Positions 11,275 through 23,537 of a stretch of DNA of 64,000 nt are shown here, in pieces (the stretch's first letter is position 1; the number at the start of each line of letters is the position of its first letter). The stretch is from Rutidosis leptorrhynchoides (Eukaryota > Streptophyta > Magnoliopsida > Asterales > Asteraceae): contig NC_092341.1 of the NCBI RefSeq assembly GCF_046630445.1, positions 29,092,001 through 29,156,000 of the forward strand, read 5' to 3'. Under the pieces are notes generated by a model. That model had not been told where the DNA came from and did not search any database. It was given only the letters and a program-made list of their open reading frames with translations. The position numbers and the translations under genes are program-made.

Positions 11275-11817
11275 CAAGTTCTATTTACTCTTTGTACACA
11301 GTTTTAAGAAAACCTATTAACTTCATTCTCCACCATCAGAAATCTTCTCTCAAACACTTAAAATAAAACATCTCGAGATAGTAATGTGGACACTTGTAGC
11401 GAGAATAGAGGGACATGGGAGTATGTTTTTTTGTTCAATTTTGACATAATAAGTTTATATTATGTTGAAACACGTTTTTCATTGAGCTACATATGTATTT
11501 GTATAACTACAACCCTTGATCTAGACTTATAACATTATATATCATCTAAAATGATAATTTGAATTAATCTCTATCATAATTTAACATATTCTATGAACTA
11601 TCGTTGATTTATCAAATTGCATTTATTACTTCAAAGACTAAATAAAAAACACAAATTCTTAGCCAGATTGCAAATCCATAAATGATTAATTAAGAAATAA
11701 TCAAACATGTACTCGTATTCAACTTTAACCATTAGATGACACAACACCACCATTTTAGACACATCCAGTAATAGTTTGACCATAGAGTTAACTTCAATAG
11801 ATCACATTCACCACATG
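11275..11817. other. AT-rich 3' flank of the host C78 peptidase gene
   Basis: No coding region or recognisable repeat. It lies downstream of the minus-strand gene at 11818 and should contain its 3' UTR and polyadenylation site. No poly(A) signal could be picked with confidence among many AT-rich candidates. Confidence 0.5.
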
Positions 11818-13591
11818 TTAAAATTCAACACGGATACTATCCAAGGTCTTAAGCTTCTCCATTTCTGCTCCAGTAGCAATACCAGGATCCATGAAGCACA
11901 ACTAAACCAAACACCAAATTATCAGCTTATTTGTTGTGTTACTTCAACATAATTTCAATACATAAGTATTACTAATAACCAACCTGGTACTCTGTTTTTT
12001 TCAGCGTGTGAACCCCTCTTTTTATATACCGTTGCCATCCAACTTTCTTTCTCAGGCAACTTTCTAAAACTTCTGTTGTCTGGCATCAATTATATAGAAG
12101 AAAACGTATCCTATTAATTGAGTTTATTCTGAAAAGTACGGCGTATTACGTGCAAAAAGAAATTAGCAACTCACATGAGCAGGATCCAATATCAGTAAGT
12201 TATGTTGTTGCGTTCCATTTGGAAGTTTTTTCAGTTGAATTCCAACTATAGTTCTTGAATGTCCATCATGCTGGAAATACAAAGGCCTGATCACAAGAAA
12301 ATCAAAAAATTAAAATACAAATAGCTATCATTTAATTTAAATTTTAAAGAGCCCTAAGGGCTGTCGTTAGCGTGCATAAAAAACTTGTAACAATTAATAA
12401 CTGCCACATAAAAGTCAAATAACTTACGATTTCTGAGTGACAACAACTTGTTTGGGGCCTGATTTATCGACCCTATTATTGTCACAAAAGTAGGACCACA
12501 CCCAATTGACGAGAACCTGATGGCCATTAAACGTTTGTGTACACTTCTCGCCGTTACTGGGACCCGCATCAGCATCCGATCTTTTCATATATCTATCCAT
12601 AGGTCCAGTAACTCGCCTTTTTCCATCACTAGTTGAAGCAGAAACAAAATCCACAATGCGGGCACGAAGACCAAACGAACGAAAAAGTGCAGCACACTCG
12701 GTTGTACCAATCCAAGCACGTTTTTTATATATTTTATGATCAAAATGATTCGATCCTGGTGTATCGAAACCTTTATCCCAAGCAATTTCGAGCCATTTTT
12801 GGAGTGACGGGATGTCGGGAACAAACCGACATCCACCGAACAGAACGTTTCTTTCTTCTTGAGTTTGATAAAGCAGATGTGACGTAAGCATTTGGATGTT
12901 ACGCCAACCGCAACCCCACCCAACGTCTTCGAACGCTAAACTCGCAAAATGATCAACGTAACCTGATAATATTGAAATACCGATATCGCCCTCAAGACAG
13001 TTGTTTAACAAGTTGATCAATTCGGACTTCACCTTAAACCTCGGATCTTTCACTTGTGAACGGACTAAACAACGGAATTTATCGTCAATAGTAGTTTGGT
13101 ACATTTCTGATTGCATAACCTGCCACAGGAAGAAAGATTGCACCCCTGATTCACGCGTACACTTTTGCGAATACAGACAAATTCTAATTAAAAGTCGTAA
13201 AACGTTTGAAAAGATATTGGACCAAAATCTGCATACATATTAGTGATTGGTACACAACGATTTTTAATCCATACACAACCAGACATAGTTTATCATGTTG
13301 TACAGTACAGACAAATTTTACAAGAAAAAAAACAGAGAAAGGAGGAAAGCAACCATGATAAATGAAATATAGGGAATAGTGGTGGCCAAAGATGTTATAC
13401 CGGAATATGTTGTGCGGGTTCATCCTCAAAATGATCATTCGCATGTCTGCATTCATTAAATTATAATTAAACGGCAACAATTAAAACCTTAATTAGTGTT
13501 TTTCGCAATTGAGAAGCCAATAATACCTTTGGAGGTCTACTGAAAGAACTTGTTGGAAGCAAAAAGGACAAGATGACCAGTTGCTACTCAT
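11818..13591 (-). CDS. ZUP1/UFSP-family cysteine peptidase (peptidase C78), six coding exons
   Basis: Exons on the minus strand: 13591-13527, 13446-13401, 13119-12428, 12286-12175, 12079-11984, 11901-11818. All introns are GT-AG, phases agree, and the total is 364 codons plus TAA. Residues 1-37 hold a C2H2-type finger (C8, C11, H23, H27; CPFC then HANDH). The C78 domain has the active-site motif GWGCGWRNIQM (Cys107), GHSRTIVGI (His277) and ILDPAH (Asp302). These are the expected catalytic Cys, His and Asp by analogy with human ZUP1/ZUFSP, a K63-selective deubiquitinase. Plants have one such gene besides UFSP2, so ubiquitin rather than UFM1 is the more likely substrate; that is inference. ATG 13591 is the first in frame and precedes the finger. 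All residues needed for activity are present. Only a single finger is seen, versus several in the animal protein. Confidence 0.9.
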
Positions 13592-15355
13592 TATACCAAT
13601 AATTAGTTACTCTCACTGTGCAACAAATGACCCTTCAAAGTATAGCAAAAGAAAAAAACAAAAGAATTAGTAAAGGGCTACCAAACTCAAAACAACTTAC
13701 ATAGATGTACTTCAACTAAATCACTAGCAAAAAGAAACTATAGACAATCAGAACAACAGCAAACCTATAAATATATAAGGATAACAAACAATTTTATTAA
13801 ATGTTAAAGCTCATTGAAATGTTCCAACTTGAACTTGAAGGAAACAGTGTGAATGGTAGAACCATTGGTGGAACAAATAGTGGCGCAAGCAGAACTTCTT
13901 TTCACCCGGGGCGGAAAAAAATTAAAAACGTAGCAACTTTTTTTGGGCAAAATTTGAAGATTTTTGGACAAAATATGGAGACTTTGGGGGGCAAAATATA
14001 GAATTTTGTACGGAAAAAAAGTTCACTTGGGCAAAATCGAAGAATCCAAAATTTTTGCACTAAAAATTACAAATCTAATGGCATGCCCCTGCCCCTACAT
14101 ATTTTCACCCCGGGAACAACTGAATCATTATATCCCGACAAGTCAACAACACAAAAACAAAGGAAATCTAACCTAATCTAAATATCACGTTTTAGCAACA
14201 ACTTCTTTATACACTACAACACTCGTTGTCTTATTGGTAGTGGTCCTATCATTATTTAGATCTAACATCCTCAATCCGTGTAAACTTTTAACTCAATAAG
14301 GTGCAACACACAGCTCGCTATGCGTTTAGTATATGTCGTGTTTTAAAAAAAAAACGAAAAAAAAAAAAAAACAGACTTTAAGAAAATCATTGAGATTATG
14401 TAACATCCCATCTTTTGCAAGTATTATTTTACTAGGATTTGGTATTAGTTAACTTAAAGAATGCTAGAAAAAGGACTATTCTTGCAAGAAAAGGACACCG
14501 GATGCGCCGCATCATTTTAGAAAGAAAAAAAATGTTGTCGTTTTCTGGTTATGAGTCTGAGGTCATTACAGATTAACACCTTAATTATCAAACACCAATC
14601 TCTTTGGTATCCGCCGAGTTTACGCCCAACAAACAATGGATCATATGCACAACTAATAATGTATATGGAAGTATACTATCTTTATACTCACTACTTATGG
14701 GGTGCTTGGGATTGCGTTATGCTAAAGTGAACAAGCAGTTATGAAAAAGAAGTTGAAAAACACTCTCTTCCAAAATGCCCTAAAACGCCAAAGTTATTAT
14801 CTTAAAGCTTACTTTTTTCTTGCTCAAACAACATGAATCACGTTAGACCTAAAATGAGATAACTGCTAATTGAGGTAAACATGGATACATAGTGAAAGAC
14901 GAAACTTCGTTATGTCTATAATCACGAATTCCGATTTATGTCGGGAATAATAATAATAATAATAATAATTGAGTAAATATAAGCATAACTTTCAATACTA
15001 ACACAATTAAATCAATTTACTGAAGATACATAACCAATAGGATGAAATATTCATTTAGAAGGTAAAATTATAAGAAAAGGGGGGAAATAGGAAACACGTA
15101 CCAGAAAACTATATTTGATGGCCGATTTTCATTAAACCCAATCAGAAAGAAAGACGAAGAAACGTCGATTCTTAACAATTTCAAATGGAAAGTAACACTT
15201 TAAGCGGTGAATTTCAAATCAGAATTTCAAGCGTCAATTGAAATGTTTGTATCAGCATCCCCAATACAGAATTATCAAAGGTTTCTCTTTTTAACCTACA
15301 AAGTTTCTCAAGTAGACACATCTAACCCTTCATTTATTACCCGATCAAAATCATA
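13592..15355 (-). other. Probable 5' UTR intron and upstream region of the C78 peptidase gene
   Basis: A 3' splice-like sequence tgttgcacag lies about 25 bases upstream of the ATG. A donor-like CTG|GTACGTG lies at 15102-15096 (minus), which would make an untranslated first exon of about 15102-15240 and a 1.5-kb intron. The would-be leader contains an 8-codon upstream ORF. The stretch 13900-14120 has G-rich and C-rich segments (cacccggggcgg, ccctgcccctac, caccccggga) that look like an old repeat remnant. A poly-A run is at 14343-14372 and (AAT)n at 14946-14970. Exon assignment is tentative. Confidence 0.4.
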
Positions 15356-15607
15356 CTCCCTCCGTCCCATATCTATTATCTCCACACAAAAAATACACAG
15401 TTTAAAAAAAAGTGACCGGCGCATGTACTTTTTTGTTTGTTTTCCAGCTTTACCGCTTACTTTTTACCTATCTTTTTATCTTACATTTATAAAATAAGGT
15501 CACAAAAAAATTTTATCACATTATTATTTTCCATTTATGAAAGCGGACAATTAATTTGAGACATCTCAAAAAAATAATACTAGACAATATAATTGGAATG
15601 GAGGGAG
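15356..15607. mobile_element. Stowaway-type (Tc1/mariner) MITE, 252 bp
   Basis: Terminal inverted repeats begin CTCCCTCCGTCCCA on the left, and CTCCCTCCATTCCA reading inward from the right. This is the canonical Stowaway terminus. It is flanked by the TA target duplication (15354-15355 and 15608-15609). It has no coding capacity and sits upstream of the C78 gene, close to its putative promoter. Confidence 0.88.
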
Positions 15608-15853
15608 TATATATTTTTTACCTATGTAGTACATATTTTAAAAGTAAGAGTAAATTAGTAGTAATTTTTCTCAAGTAAAAATAGAGTGAATGCATTGCCT
15701 TTTCCACAGATGAGTTTTGTTTACTTTAGTTTCTTTCCCATTGTTCTTTTTGATCCGGGTGAATTTGGTGTTATTAGGTGGTTGTTGTGTACTCGACAAC
15801 TTAAACCGTACTAGGCGTCGTTCTGGAGGTGGGTAAGGTTTAGGTGGTTGGAC

Positions 15854-16449
15854 TAGAGATGGCAATGGATCGAATATGGATCGGGTGGTGCCGTATCCAT
15901 ATCTATATTCATTTAATTTTTGTTCATCCATATCCATATCCATATCCATTTAGCTTTATGTCATCCATCCATATCCATATCCAATGGATTAAGCGGGTTA
16001 ATGGATATCCATCGGATATTCAAATAATGTTATAATATTTTCTAATATGCGATGAAAACAAAAAACAAACGCAGTATAACAAAAATAAATATGACATGAC
16101 ATAATCAAGATTTATCCATAAGAAAGTGTAATCTTCGTCGAATATAGAACACAATTTGTTAAATATATATGTTTTTCTATAATATATCATAGTTTTTTTC
16201 ATTATAAGGTTGTGAAGCATAATGTAAATATAATGGTAAATGAATTTGTAATAGTAAATACGTAAGCATATATCTATATTTACGTATTTGTATATGTATT
16301 TCGGGTGTAAATGGATATATCCATAGGATGAAAAATTTCATCTGTATCCATTTAGGTTTATCCATATCCATTTAAGTTCATCCATATCCATCACGAAGCG
16401 GGTGGATCTGGTGGATGTCCATCGGATCGGGTGACCATTGCCATCCCTA
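15854..16449. mobile_element. hAT-type MITE, 596 bp, rich in TCCATA repeats
   Basis: The termini are tagagatggcaatgg on the left and, inverted, tagggatggcaatgg on the right, the form typical of plant hAT non-autonomous elements. Flanking 8-mers ggttggac (15846-15853) and ggttagat (16450-16457) agree at 6 of 8 bases, the two mismatches being transitions; this fits a decayed 8-bp TSD. The interior has many copies of TCCATA/TATGGA in both orientations, as in hAT subterminal transposase-binding arrays. No transposase is encoded. Confidence 0.8.
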
Positions 16450-16457
16450 GGTTAGAT

Positions 16458-17400
16458 GCTCTCCTCCATTGTGGTGATTACAATTTCTTCCGGTAGTTAT
16501 TTGGTGATGGTGTTTCAATCGGTGATAAAGCTATCAGAATTGGTGGCAGTTGTGGCGACTAATCGTTCCGTTGCCCCGTTGGTGGTGGACATCGCCTCCC
16601 ATGGCATCCGTTTGAATTTGGATGTTCGCGGTGGTGCTTGAATTTGCCTTCATCGGCTGGTGTGGGAGTTCTACCACCCTCATGGTGATGAGGCAGATGG
16701 ACATGGGGTCCGTGTGTTTGTGATCGTAGGGCGGAATATACTTGTTGTCCTCGGTAGGTCTTGGGTTCTTTCCTTTCAGGTATTGTCTTTGGTTTATGAC
16801 GGAGCGGCGATCTCCCTTTAGGAGATTTGGTTCCTAATTTGGGGAAGGGTTCGATGTTTAGTGCAGTTGGGTTCATCTAATGACGGATTTCTGCTACTTC
16901 GTGGCTGTTGGTGTTTTTCTGTTTTTGGGTGGCCTAACGGATCTCGACCTTTTCATCAATTATTTAACTGAAATCAGTTTTAAAACTCTTGATTCGAAAT
17001 CCATTTTCATCCTAGTAGTCAAAAAAATATTGTGACCCGCATTTCGTGTATTGTAATCGGAATATATTATAATTCATGCTCTCATAAAGGAACTGATTAA
17101 GTTTTCTTTCGAGTGATTGTGGCTTTCGAGATTTGTGGATACGATGCATCGTCGAGATTTGTGGGTCATAAAAAAAAGATAGAAGATTAAGAAATGTTTA
17201 GTTATTTCAAACAATTTGGTTTTTGAAATACATAAAATGAACGAAAGAAATTTTTTTTGTAAAAAAAGATCGAAGAAAGAAAAAAAACAAATTGTTGGTA
17301 AATATTGAAAAATATAGTCATCTATGGGAGGACATAACATTTAAAGATGTATTAGAAAGTCCTACGGTCACCATGGTTCCAAGAAAGAAGAATGCTTCAA
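16458..17400. other. Unassigned, comparatively GC-rich segment
   Basis: The part 16458-16960 has GGTGG/GGCGG-rich composition and a higher GC content than its surroundings. Open frames of 61-105 codons exist on both strands, but none shows a domain I recognise. It could be a decayed gene or old retroelement. From 16960 to 17400 it becomes AT-rich without clear features. Two nearby copies of a tcgagatttgtggNt motif occur at about 17127-17164. Confidence 0.35.
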
Positions 17401-17702
17401 GGGTTAAATTGAGCTCGATGTCTTTGTATGATGATGTTAAAAATATCGATTTTGAGATGCGATACAACGTTTGTTCGACGATGTCCGAGGTAATCAAGGT
17501 GGCAGGTCTTCGAGTTATAGTGGGACTTTTGTTGATCGAGTGGGTAAGTGAGGGTTAAATCGGGCTCGATGTCTATGCATGATAACGTTGACAATGTCAA
17601 TTTTGGGATGCGAGACAACATTTGTTCGACGATGTCCAAGGTAATCAAGGTGGCAGGTCTTCGAGTTATAGTGGGGCTTTTGTTAATCGAGTGGGTAAGT
17701 GT
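17401..17702. repeat. Tandem duplication, two 151-bp units
   Basis: Units start gggttaaatTgagctcgatg (17401) and gggttaaatcgggctcgatg (17552) and stay collinear to the gtgggtaagtg at each end. Differences are scattered substitutions without indels, so the period is exactly 151. Both frames stay open through each unit (88 and 66 codons), but the encoded sequence is not recognised. The duplication lies about 90 bp left of the copia LTR. Confidence 0.85.
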
Positions 17703-17788
17703 GCTGGTATATGCTTTCGGACGAGCTTCATCAATCATCAAAAGCTAATTTCTTTAAAAATCTTGAAAACCGTGGTGTGATCACTCCT

Positions 17789-18299
17789 TGTTAAAATTAT
17801 TCAATCGTTAGCCTCATGTTTTTCCCTTCTTTCTCTTATTGTGTGATCAGGTTGTTTGTAGGTTGGTCCATGTTGGTTGCTGTTGGGCTTGTGATCTTGC
17901 TCGTGGGCCTGTTGTTGGTTCAAGAGCATTGGGCTGTTTCTTTTGTTATTGGGTCTCCTGTGTGCTGTACAGCTCATCCCCTCTTATCCGTTGCATTATT
18001 CCCTTTTTTGGCTGATTTGCAGCCTACAGCTGGAAAGATACAAAGATGCATACAACATGATTTCTCTTTTTCTCTTTATGGTTGTCTATTTATCATGGGT
18101 GCTACCTATCGTGTGTAATAATTATGATCATCATCATTCATTTTTTAATCTATTATTTTCTCTTTCAATTGTAATTGATCTCTGATTGAGAGACTCTCTC
18201 TTGTGTCACTGTGATAATAATAATCTTGGCAAGTGCCAAGTTCTTCAACTGTAATCGTTAATTGGAAGAATATGTGGGTTTGATTCATTAATTTTTACA
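17789..18299 (+). repeat. 5' LTR of copia element (start tentative)
   Basis: The right end is fixed by the PBS: the LTR ends ttttaca at 18299. The left end is taken as TGTTAAAATTATT at 17789, giving 511 bp, a normal copia LTR size. The 3' LTR is outside the window, so the start cannot be confirmed by alignment. If correct, the preceding ctcct (17784-17788) is its TSD. Confidence 0.55.
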
Positions 18300-18312
18300 T
18301 GGTACCAGAGCC
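18300..18312 (+). promoter_or_regulatory. Primer-binding site, initiator tRNA-Met type (copia)
   Basis: TGGTACCAGAGCC starts directly after the LTR. It matches the initiator-Met complement TGGTATCAGAGCC with one substitution. Reverse transcription would start here. Confidence 0.8.
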
Positions 18313-18705
18313 GATGGGGCTTTGATTTCCTTGTTCTGTTCGTTTGGTTGAAGCTATGGTTTTTTGGTTCTGATTTGGTTTTTTTTTCTGCTCGTGATTC
18401 ATCTGCCTTAATCAGACGTGTTTCTCCTTGTTGAAGAAGACTCATAGTCCGCTGCATAATTTCCTTCTTCACTCGTGGTTCTTCTTCAAAGGGGAGTCTT
18501 TCCTTTTTTTTTTTTTTTCTTTTTTCGTTTTTTTTTCTGCCTTATTTATTCTGTGTTTTACTTCTATCGGTCCATCTATATTTTTTTTTGTCTACTACAT
18601 ATGCCTGTATTTTATTATTTCTAATTTTTTTTATTATTATTATTATTTATTTTTATCTGCTATCTATCTGAATTGCTTGATCCGTTTATCTGATTAATTG
18701 TTATA

Positions 18706-19701
18706 ATGGGCGATGAAAATGCTATTACTTTAATTAGCAAAATTGACTTTGGTGATCCTCTTTATCTGCATGCTAGTGATACAACCAATACACCTTTAAT
18801 ATCCATTAAACTGAAAGGAACTGAAAATTATAATGTCTGGAGCAGAGCTATGTTATTAGCATTATCTACTAAAAACAAAGTAGGGTTTGTAAATGGAACT
18901 TATTTGAAAAACAACGATAATGATGTTCTTGCTGCTCAATGGGATAGGTGTAATTCTATTGTGTTGTCCTGGTTGTTAAATTCTATTTCTGAGGATTTAT
19001 ATTCTGGACAGATTTTTTCTTCTACTGCTTCTGTTGTTTGGACTGAATTAAAAGAAACATATGATAAAGTTGATGGATCTATAATTTTCAATTTGCATCA
19101 TAAAATTAGCTCTGTGAAACAAAGTGGTAGTAGCTTATCTGAATATTATCATAAACTTAACACTTTATGGAAACAATATGATGAAATGGTTAAATTACCT
19201 GCTTGTGTTTGTGCTGCTGCTCCTGAGCTTCAACAACATAACAAAGTCTTAAAATTGATGCAATTTCTTATGGGATTGGATGATGTTTACATGTCTACTA
19301 GAAGTAATTTGTTACTTAGAGACCCCTTACCTGATGTTAAGTCTGCATTTGCTATTTTATCCAGAGAAGAATCACACAGGGGGGTTTCTGGGGTTGGAAC
19401 ATCTAAGTCTCAAAACTCTGCTTTTGTTGCTCAAACTAATAATAATTCTTGGCTAAACAGAAATAATAATACTGGTAGTTCTGGAAGAGGAAGTGGTTTT
19501 AATAGAGGTCCTAATCCTAATCTTAAGTGTACTAAGTGCAATAAAATTGGACACACCATTGATAGGTGCTTTGAAATTGTTGGATATCCTAATAATTATA
19601 AGAAACCTTTTAATGGAAATGCTAATAAATCAAATACGTATGTGTCTAGCTGTGCTGCATCTGATTCTTTGTCTGGTTCAATTACATCCTCTTCTAATAT
19701 T
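18706..19701 (+). CDS. gag: copia gag (5' part, interrupted by R insertion)
   Basis: Starts MGDENAITLIS and shows the plant copia gag core: LKGTENYNVWSRAMLLAL, then a WxxxK-type helix region, and LMGLDDVYMSTRSNLLLRDPLPD at about residues 190-220. One zinc knuckle follows (CTKCNKIGHTIDRC, about residues 268-281; CX2CX4HX4C). Gag packages the RNA in virus-like particles. The frame is intact up to codon 332 (ATT at 19699-19701) and continues after R at 61368. Residues read beyond 19701 belong to R. A-ending and T-ending codons dominate. Confidence 0.9.
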
Positions 19702-21295
19702 TGTAGAGACCCGTCCTAATCCATCCGGACGAAGTCCATATCGATTACGAACGATTCACAACAGTTGATTACATCGGGAGGTAATTGACCTCTATATGAT
19801 AAATTTTACAAACATTGCATTCGTTTTTAAAAGACAAACTTTCGTTACATCGACAGTTGACAGGCATGTAAAGCATTTCATAATATATCCAAATATAATT
19901 GACTTAATAATAATCTTGATGAACTTAACGACTCGAATGCAACATCTTTTGAAATATGTCATGAATGACTCCAAGTAATATCTCTAATATGAGCAAATGC
20001 ACAGCGGAAGATTTCTTTCGTACCTGAGAATAAACATGCTTTAAAGTATCAACCAAAAGGTTGGTGAGTTCATTAGTTTATCATAAAGAATCATTTCATA
20101 ATTTTAATAGACCACAAGATTTCATACTTCCATTTCTCATAATCATACGTCCCATGCATAGAGACAAAAATATCATTCATATAGATTGAACACCTGGTAA
20201 CCGACATTCACAATATGCATATAAGAATATCCCCATCATTCCGGGATCCTCCTTCGGACATGATATAAATTTCGAACTACTAAAGCATCCGGTACTTTGG
20301 ATGGGGCTTGTTGGGCCCGATAGATCTATCTTTAGAGTTCGCGTCAATTAGGGTGTCTGTTCCCTAATTCTTAGATTACCAGACTTAATAAAAAGGGGCA
20401 TATTCAGTTTCGATCATTCAACCATAGAACGTAATTTCGATTACTTGTGTCTATTTCGTAAAACAGTTATAAAAGTTGCGCATGTATTCTCAGCCCAAAA
20501 ATATAAAGGGTAAAAAGGTAAATGAAACTCACGCATGTAAATATGGTAAAACAGTTAATAAAGCATTTGCATGTATTCTCAGCCCAAAAATGTAAAGAGA
20601 GAAAAAGGGCAAATGAAACTCACCCTACTGTATTTTGTAGTAAAAATACATATGACGATATTGAACAACTGAACAATGCAGGGTTGGCCTCGAATTCACG
20701 AACCTATATCAATTATATATATATTAAAACATGTAATTGAAATCTCAAAATTTCATTTATTAATATATATTATTTAAACAACTTTTGTAGTTATAATAGA
20801 TTTATACTAGATTTCATTTTTAAAAAAAAATATACTTTATTTTATATCTTAAATTATATGTTATATATATTTATGTTGTATATGTAATTAAAGTGATTAA
20901 TATAGTTATTTTGATATCTATATATATTTAGCATTATATTGAAAATATATAATTTGTTGTATGTAAGTTTTTATATATATAATGTTAATATGATTTATAT
21001 ATAGAATATTAATATATATGTAAATAATATGTTTTATGTACAAAACATTTATTTGTCTAAAAAATGATAGTTTTGATATTACAGATTTACTACTAATATT
21101 AATAATAACTTTATTAAAATGATAATATTAATAATACTAATGATATTGTTAACAACGATACTTTTGTTTAATAATAATGCTAATTATACTAATAGTTAGT
21201 ATTAGTGATACTAATACTAAAATAATGATAACTTGTACTATTTTCATATTAGTAATCCTAATCATAAAGAATATAATAATAATACAACTATTAGT

Positions 21296-21296
21296 G

Positions 21297-21354
<58 letters not shown>
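21296..21354. repeat. (AAT)n microsatellite in R left LTR
   Basis: About 19 consecutive AAT units. The corresponding array in the right LTR (29120-29157) is shorter. The whole surrounding segment 21100-21760 is made of AAT/ACT/ATT-type triplets, which explains the poly-Ile and poly-Asn open frames here. Confidence 0.95.
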
Positions 21355-21716
21355 GTATAGTATTTGTACTAATAACAATAACAATCATTAATAATAATAA
21401 CATCAGTAATACCTATCATATTTATAGTAACAATGATAATAATAATAATTACAATTGTGATGATACTACTAATATTAATGAGAGATATATTATATTTCAT
21501 TATAATAGTAATATTAAAACTAATAATACTTAATATTAATACTTAGGGATCATATCAATAATCATAATACTAAATATGTTCTATTATTAGTAAAAATAAT
21601 AATAATGATCATAATACTAATAACTATATTTCTAATAATAATAACATTAATCATAATAATAACAATAATAATATTATTAGTACTAATAATAATAGAACAA
21701 TAACAATAACAATAAC

Positions 21717-21750
<34 letters not shown>

Positions 21751-21796
21751 GAAAGAAAAATAGGCTACCTCTTTAATTAAGCTTTTAAAAAAAAAG

Positions 21797-21870
21797 ACTG
21801 TCCATGCCAAGAATCGAACCCAAGACCACTCGATTAACCGAATTACACTACACCACTCAGCCATCTGCGT
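21797..21870 (-). other. tRNA-like relic with Pol III A and B boxes (R left LTR)
   Basis: On the minus strand TGGCTGAGTGG (21863-21853) matches the A-box consensus and GGTTCGATTCT (21820-21810) the B box, at tRNA-like spacing. The acceptor arms do not pair and the T-stem would need several G-U pairs. It is therefore a relic or a SINE-like head, not a working tRNA. It has the same direction as R. Confidence 0.6.
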
Positions 21871-22925
21871 ATTCTCTGATTTAAACCTCCCACTCATTTT
21901 TATATATCAGCAATATCTATCCAATCTGTTTCATCTCCTTCCTCGTGAAATCCAAAAATCGAATTGATCCAGAAATCAAAACCAACTCAGTTGTAACAAA
22001 CATGGATTTAGTTTCTTCAATAGAATCATAATTATTATTTATGTGTTTGAAAAAAAAAATATAAAAGTAATACTGCTGCTGTTCGTAAGCTTAAAAAAAA
22101 AATTATTGATTTCAAATTATAGAATTTTTTGGACAATAATTAATATACGAATTATGTTTCAATTGATTCATAAAAACTTTATGAATCCTTAATTTTAACA
22201 GAAACAATACTTACAACTTGAATTTGATTGTAAAACATCGTTTGACTTTTTTTCTTTAGAACTTTGACTTCCAAATTCGAGATCAAACGAAGGAATTAAA
22301 GGCTCAGACTTTGCAGTTAGTTTGTGTAAACGATTCCTAACAAACCTATGTTATTAGTTTTTGAAATATACTTTGAATTTGAGCTTTTTAATTTTCAAGC
22401 TCAAGAACAGGGGTATTGACTATCTTCCTATCTTTTCTGTGTTATTTTCTCAGATTGCAGTAGTTTATTCATTGTGTGAATTGAATCATTGAAGTAGACA
22501 CGAATTATTCACGGGTTTGTCTGGAATGGAAAGTTGGTGTCGACAGGTAACTGAAGTCAAAAGAAAACGAACCAGGAAGAAAAAGATAAAAAAAAATGAT
22601 GGAGACTTTAACAGATTCCATTCCTATTATATGTTTTAATAATCTGATAGCACAATTAATATATATAAATAAAATAGGTTAACAATCAGATAATGCTGTT
22701 ACCTATAAAATACTAATAATACTAATAATTATATTAATAGTAATACTAATATTAATAATAATACTAATATTAATGATAACTATAATAATAATATAAAACT
22801 GATAACAATAATATTATTATTGATAATACTAATGATGATTTTTAATTATAAAGATGATACTAATATCTAATAATAAAACAAATAATAATTAAGATATAAC
22901 AAGTTATATGTGTCCAATTTCATAT

Positions 22926-22927
<2 letters not shown>

Positions 22928-23009
<82 letters not shown>
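22928..23009. repeat. (AT)n microsatellite, R left LTR
   Basis: About 41 uninterrupted AT dinucleotides. In the right LTR the matching site is split into two runs with a duplicated spacer (60689-60897). Confidence 0.97.
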
Positions 23010-23013
<4 letters not shown>

Positions 23014-23501
23014 TAGAAATAATATTAATATTATAGATTTTAATATTAACATTGACATTAATAATAATAATAATATAAGTAGTAATAATAGTATTAATAT
23101 AACAGTTAAAATTAAACTTGTACCTACATTTATTATATTTATATTTTATTTATGTTATATTTACTAACTATATAATATATTCTAAAATTACATATCTTGA
23201 ATATTTATATATATTCATTTTAATTATAACTTAATTATTTTATATCTTAATTCACATATTTAATTTTAAATGTTTAAATTATATTTTATAAATTTCAAAT
23301 TATATATATATACATACATTTATATATACATATTTATTTACAAACAGTTGTTCGTGAATCGTCGGAAATAATTAAAGGGTAATGAATATATGAATACAGT
23401 TCAAAAGTTTTTGAGACTTCAACATTACAGACTTTGCTTATTGTGTCAAAACCATATAAAGATTAAGTTTAAATTTGGTCGAAAATCTCCGGGTCATCAC
23501 A

Positions 23502-23537
23502 GTACCTACCCGTTAAAGAAATTTCGTCCCGAAATTT
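23502..23537 (-). promoter_or_regulatory. PPT-like motif and 3' hairpin of R
   Basis: Read on the minus strand: AAATTTCG-GGA-CGAAATTT (23537-23519), then ttaacgggtaggtac ending at the LTR (23516-23502). Hairpin and PPT motif are the same as in A1 and A2, which ties R to the A family. Confidence 0.75.

Larger units (their letters stand above)
17789..19701 (+). mobile_element. Ty1/copia retrotransposon, 5' part (LTR, PBS, gag)
   Basis: The 5' part of a copia element whose gag frame is cut at 19701 by element R and resumes, in frame, at 61368. Order: LTR (about 17789-18299), PBS, a long pyrimidine-rich leader (T-runs 18490-18660), gag. The flanking copies of ATATT (19697-19701, 61363-61367) are the target duplication made by R. 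The host element is therefore the outermost and oldest of the nest. Confidence 0.9.
19702..23501 (-). repeat. Left (3') LTR of R, 3800 bp
   Basis: TG at 19702 and CA at 23500-23501; read on the minus strand it begins TGTGATGACCCGGAG. Compared with the right LTR it has many substitutions (at least a dozen in the first kilobase), an extra 16-bp block near 19816-19832, and different microsatellite lengths. It contains (AAT)n, (AT)n and a tRNA-like relic. Confidence 0.92.

Noticed and set aside
15671-15949. 92-codon minus frame beginning with Met-Asp repeats
   Set aside because: The repeats are TCCATA units of the hAT MITE; the rest has no recognisable domain.
21149-21533. Poly-Ile and poly-Asn frames
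   Set aside because: Translations of AAT/ATT microsatellites.
21797-21870. Functional tRNA gene
   Set aside because: A and B boxes are present but the acceptor arms do not pair and the T-stem is weak.
22928-23009. CRISPR or satellite array
   Set aside because: Plain AT dinucleotide run; no spacer structure, and the DNA is from a plant.
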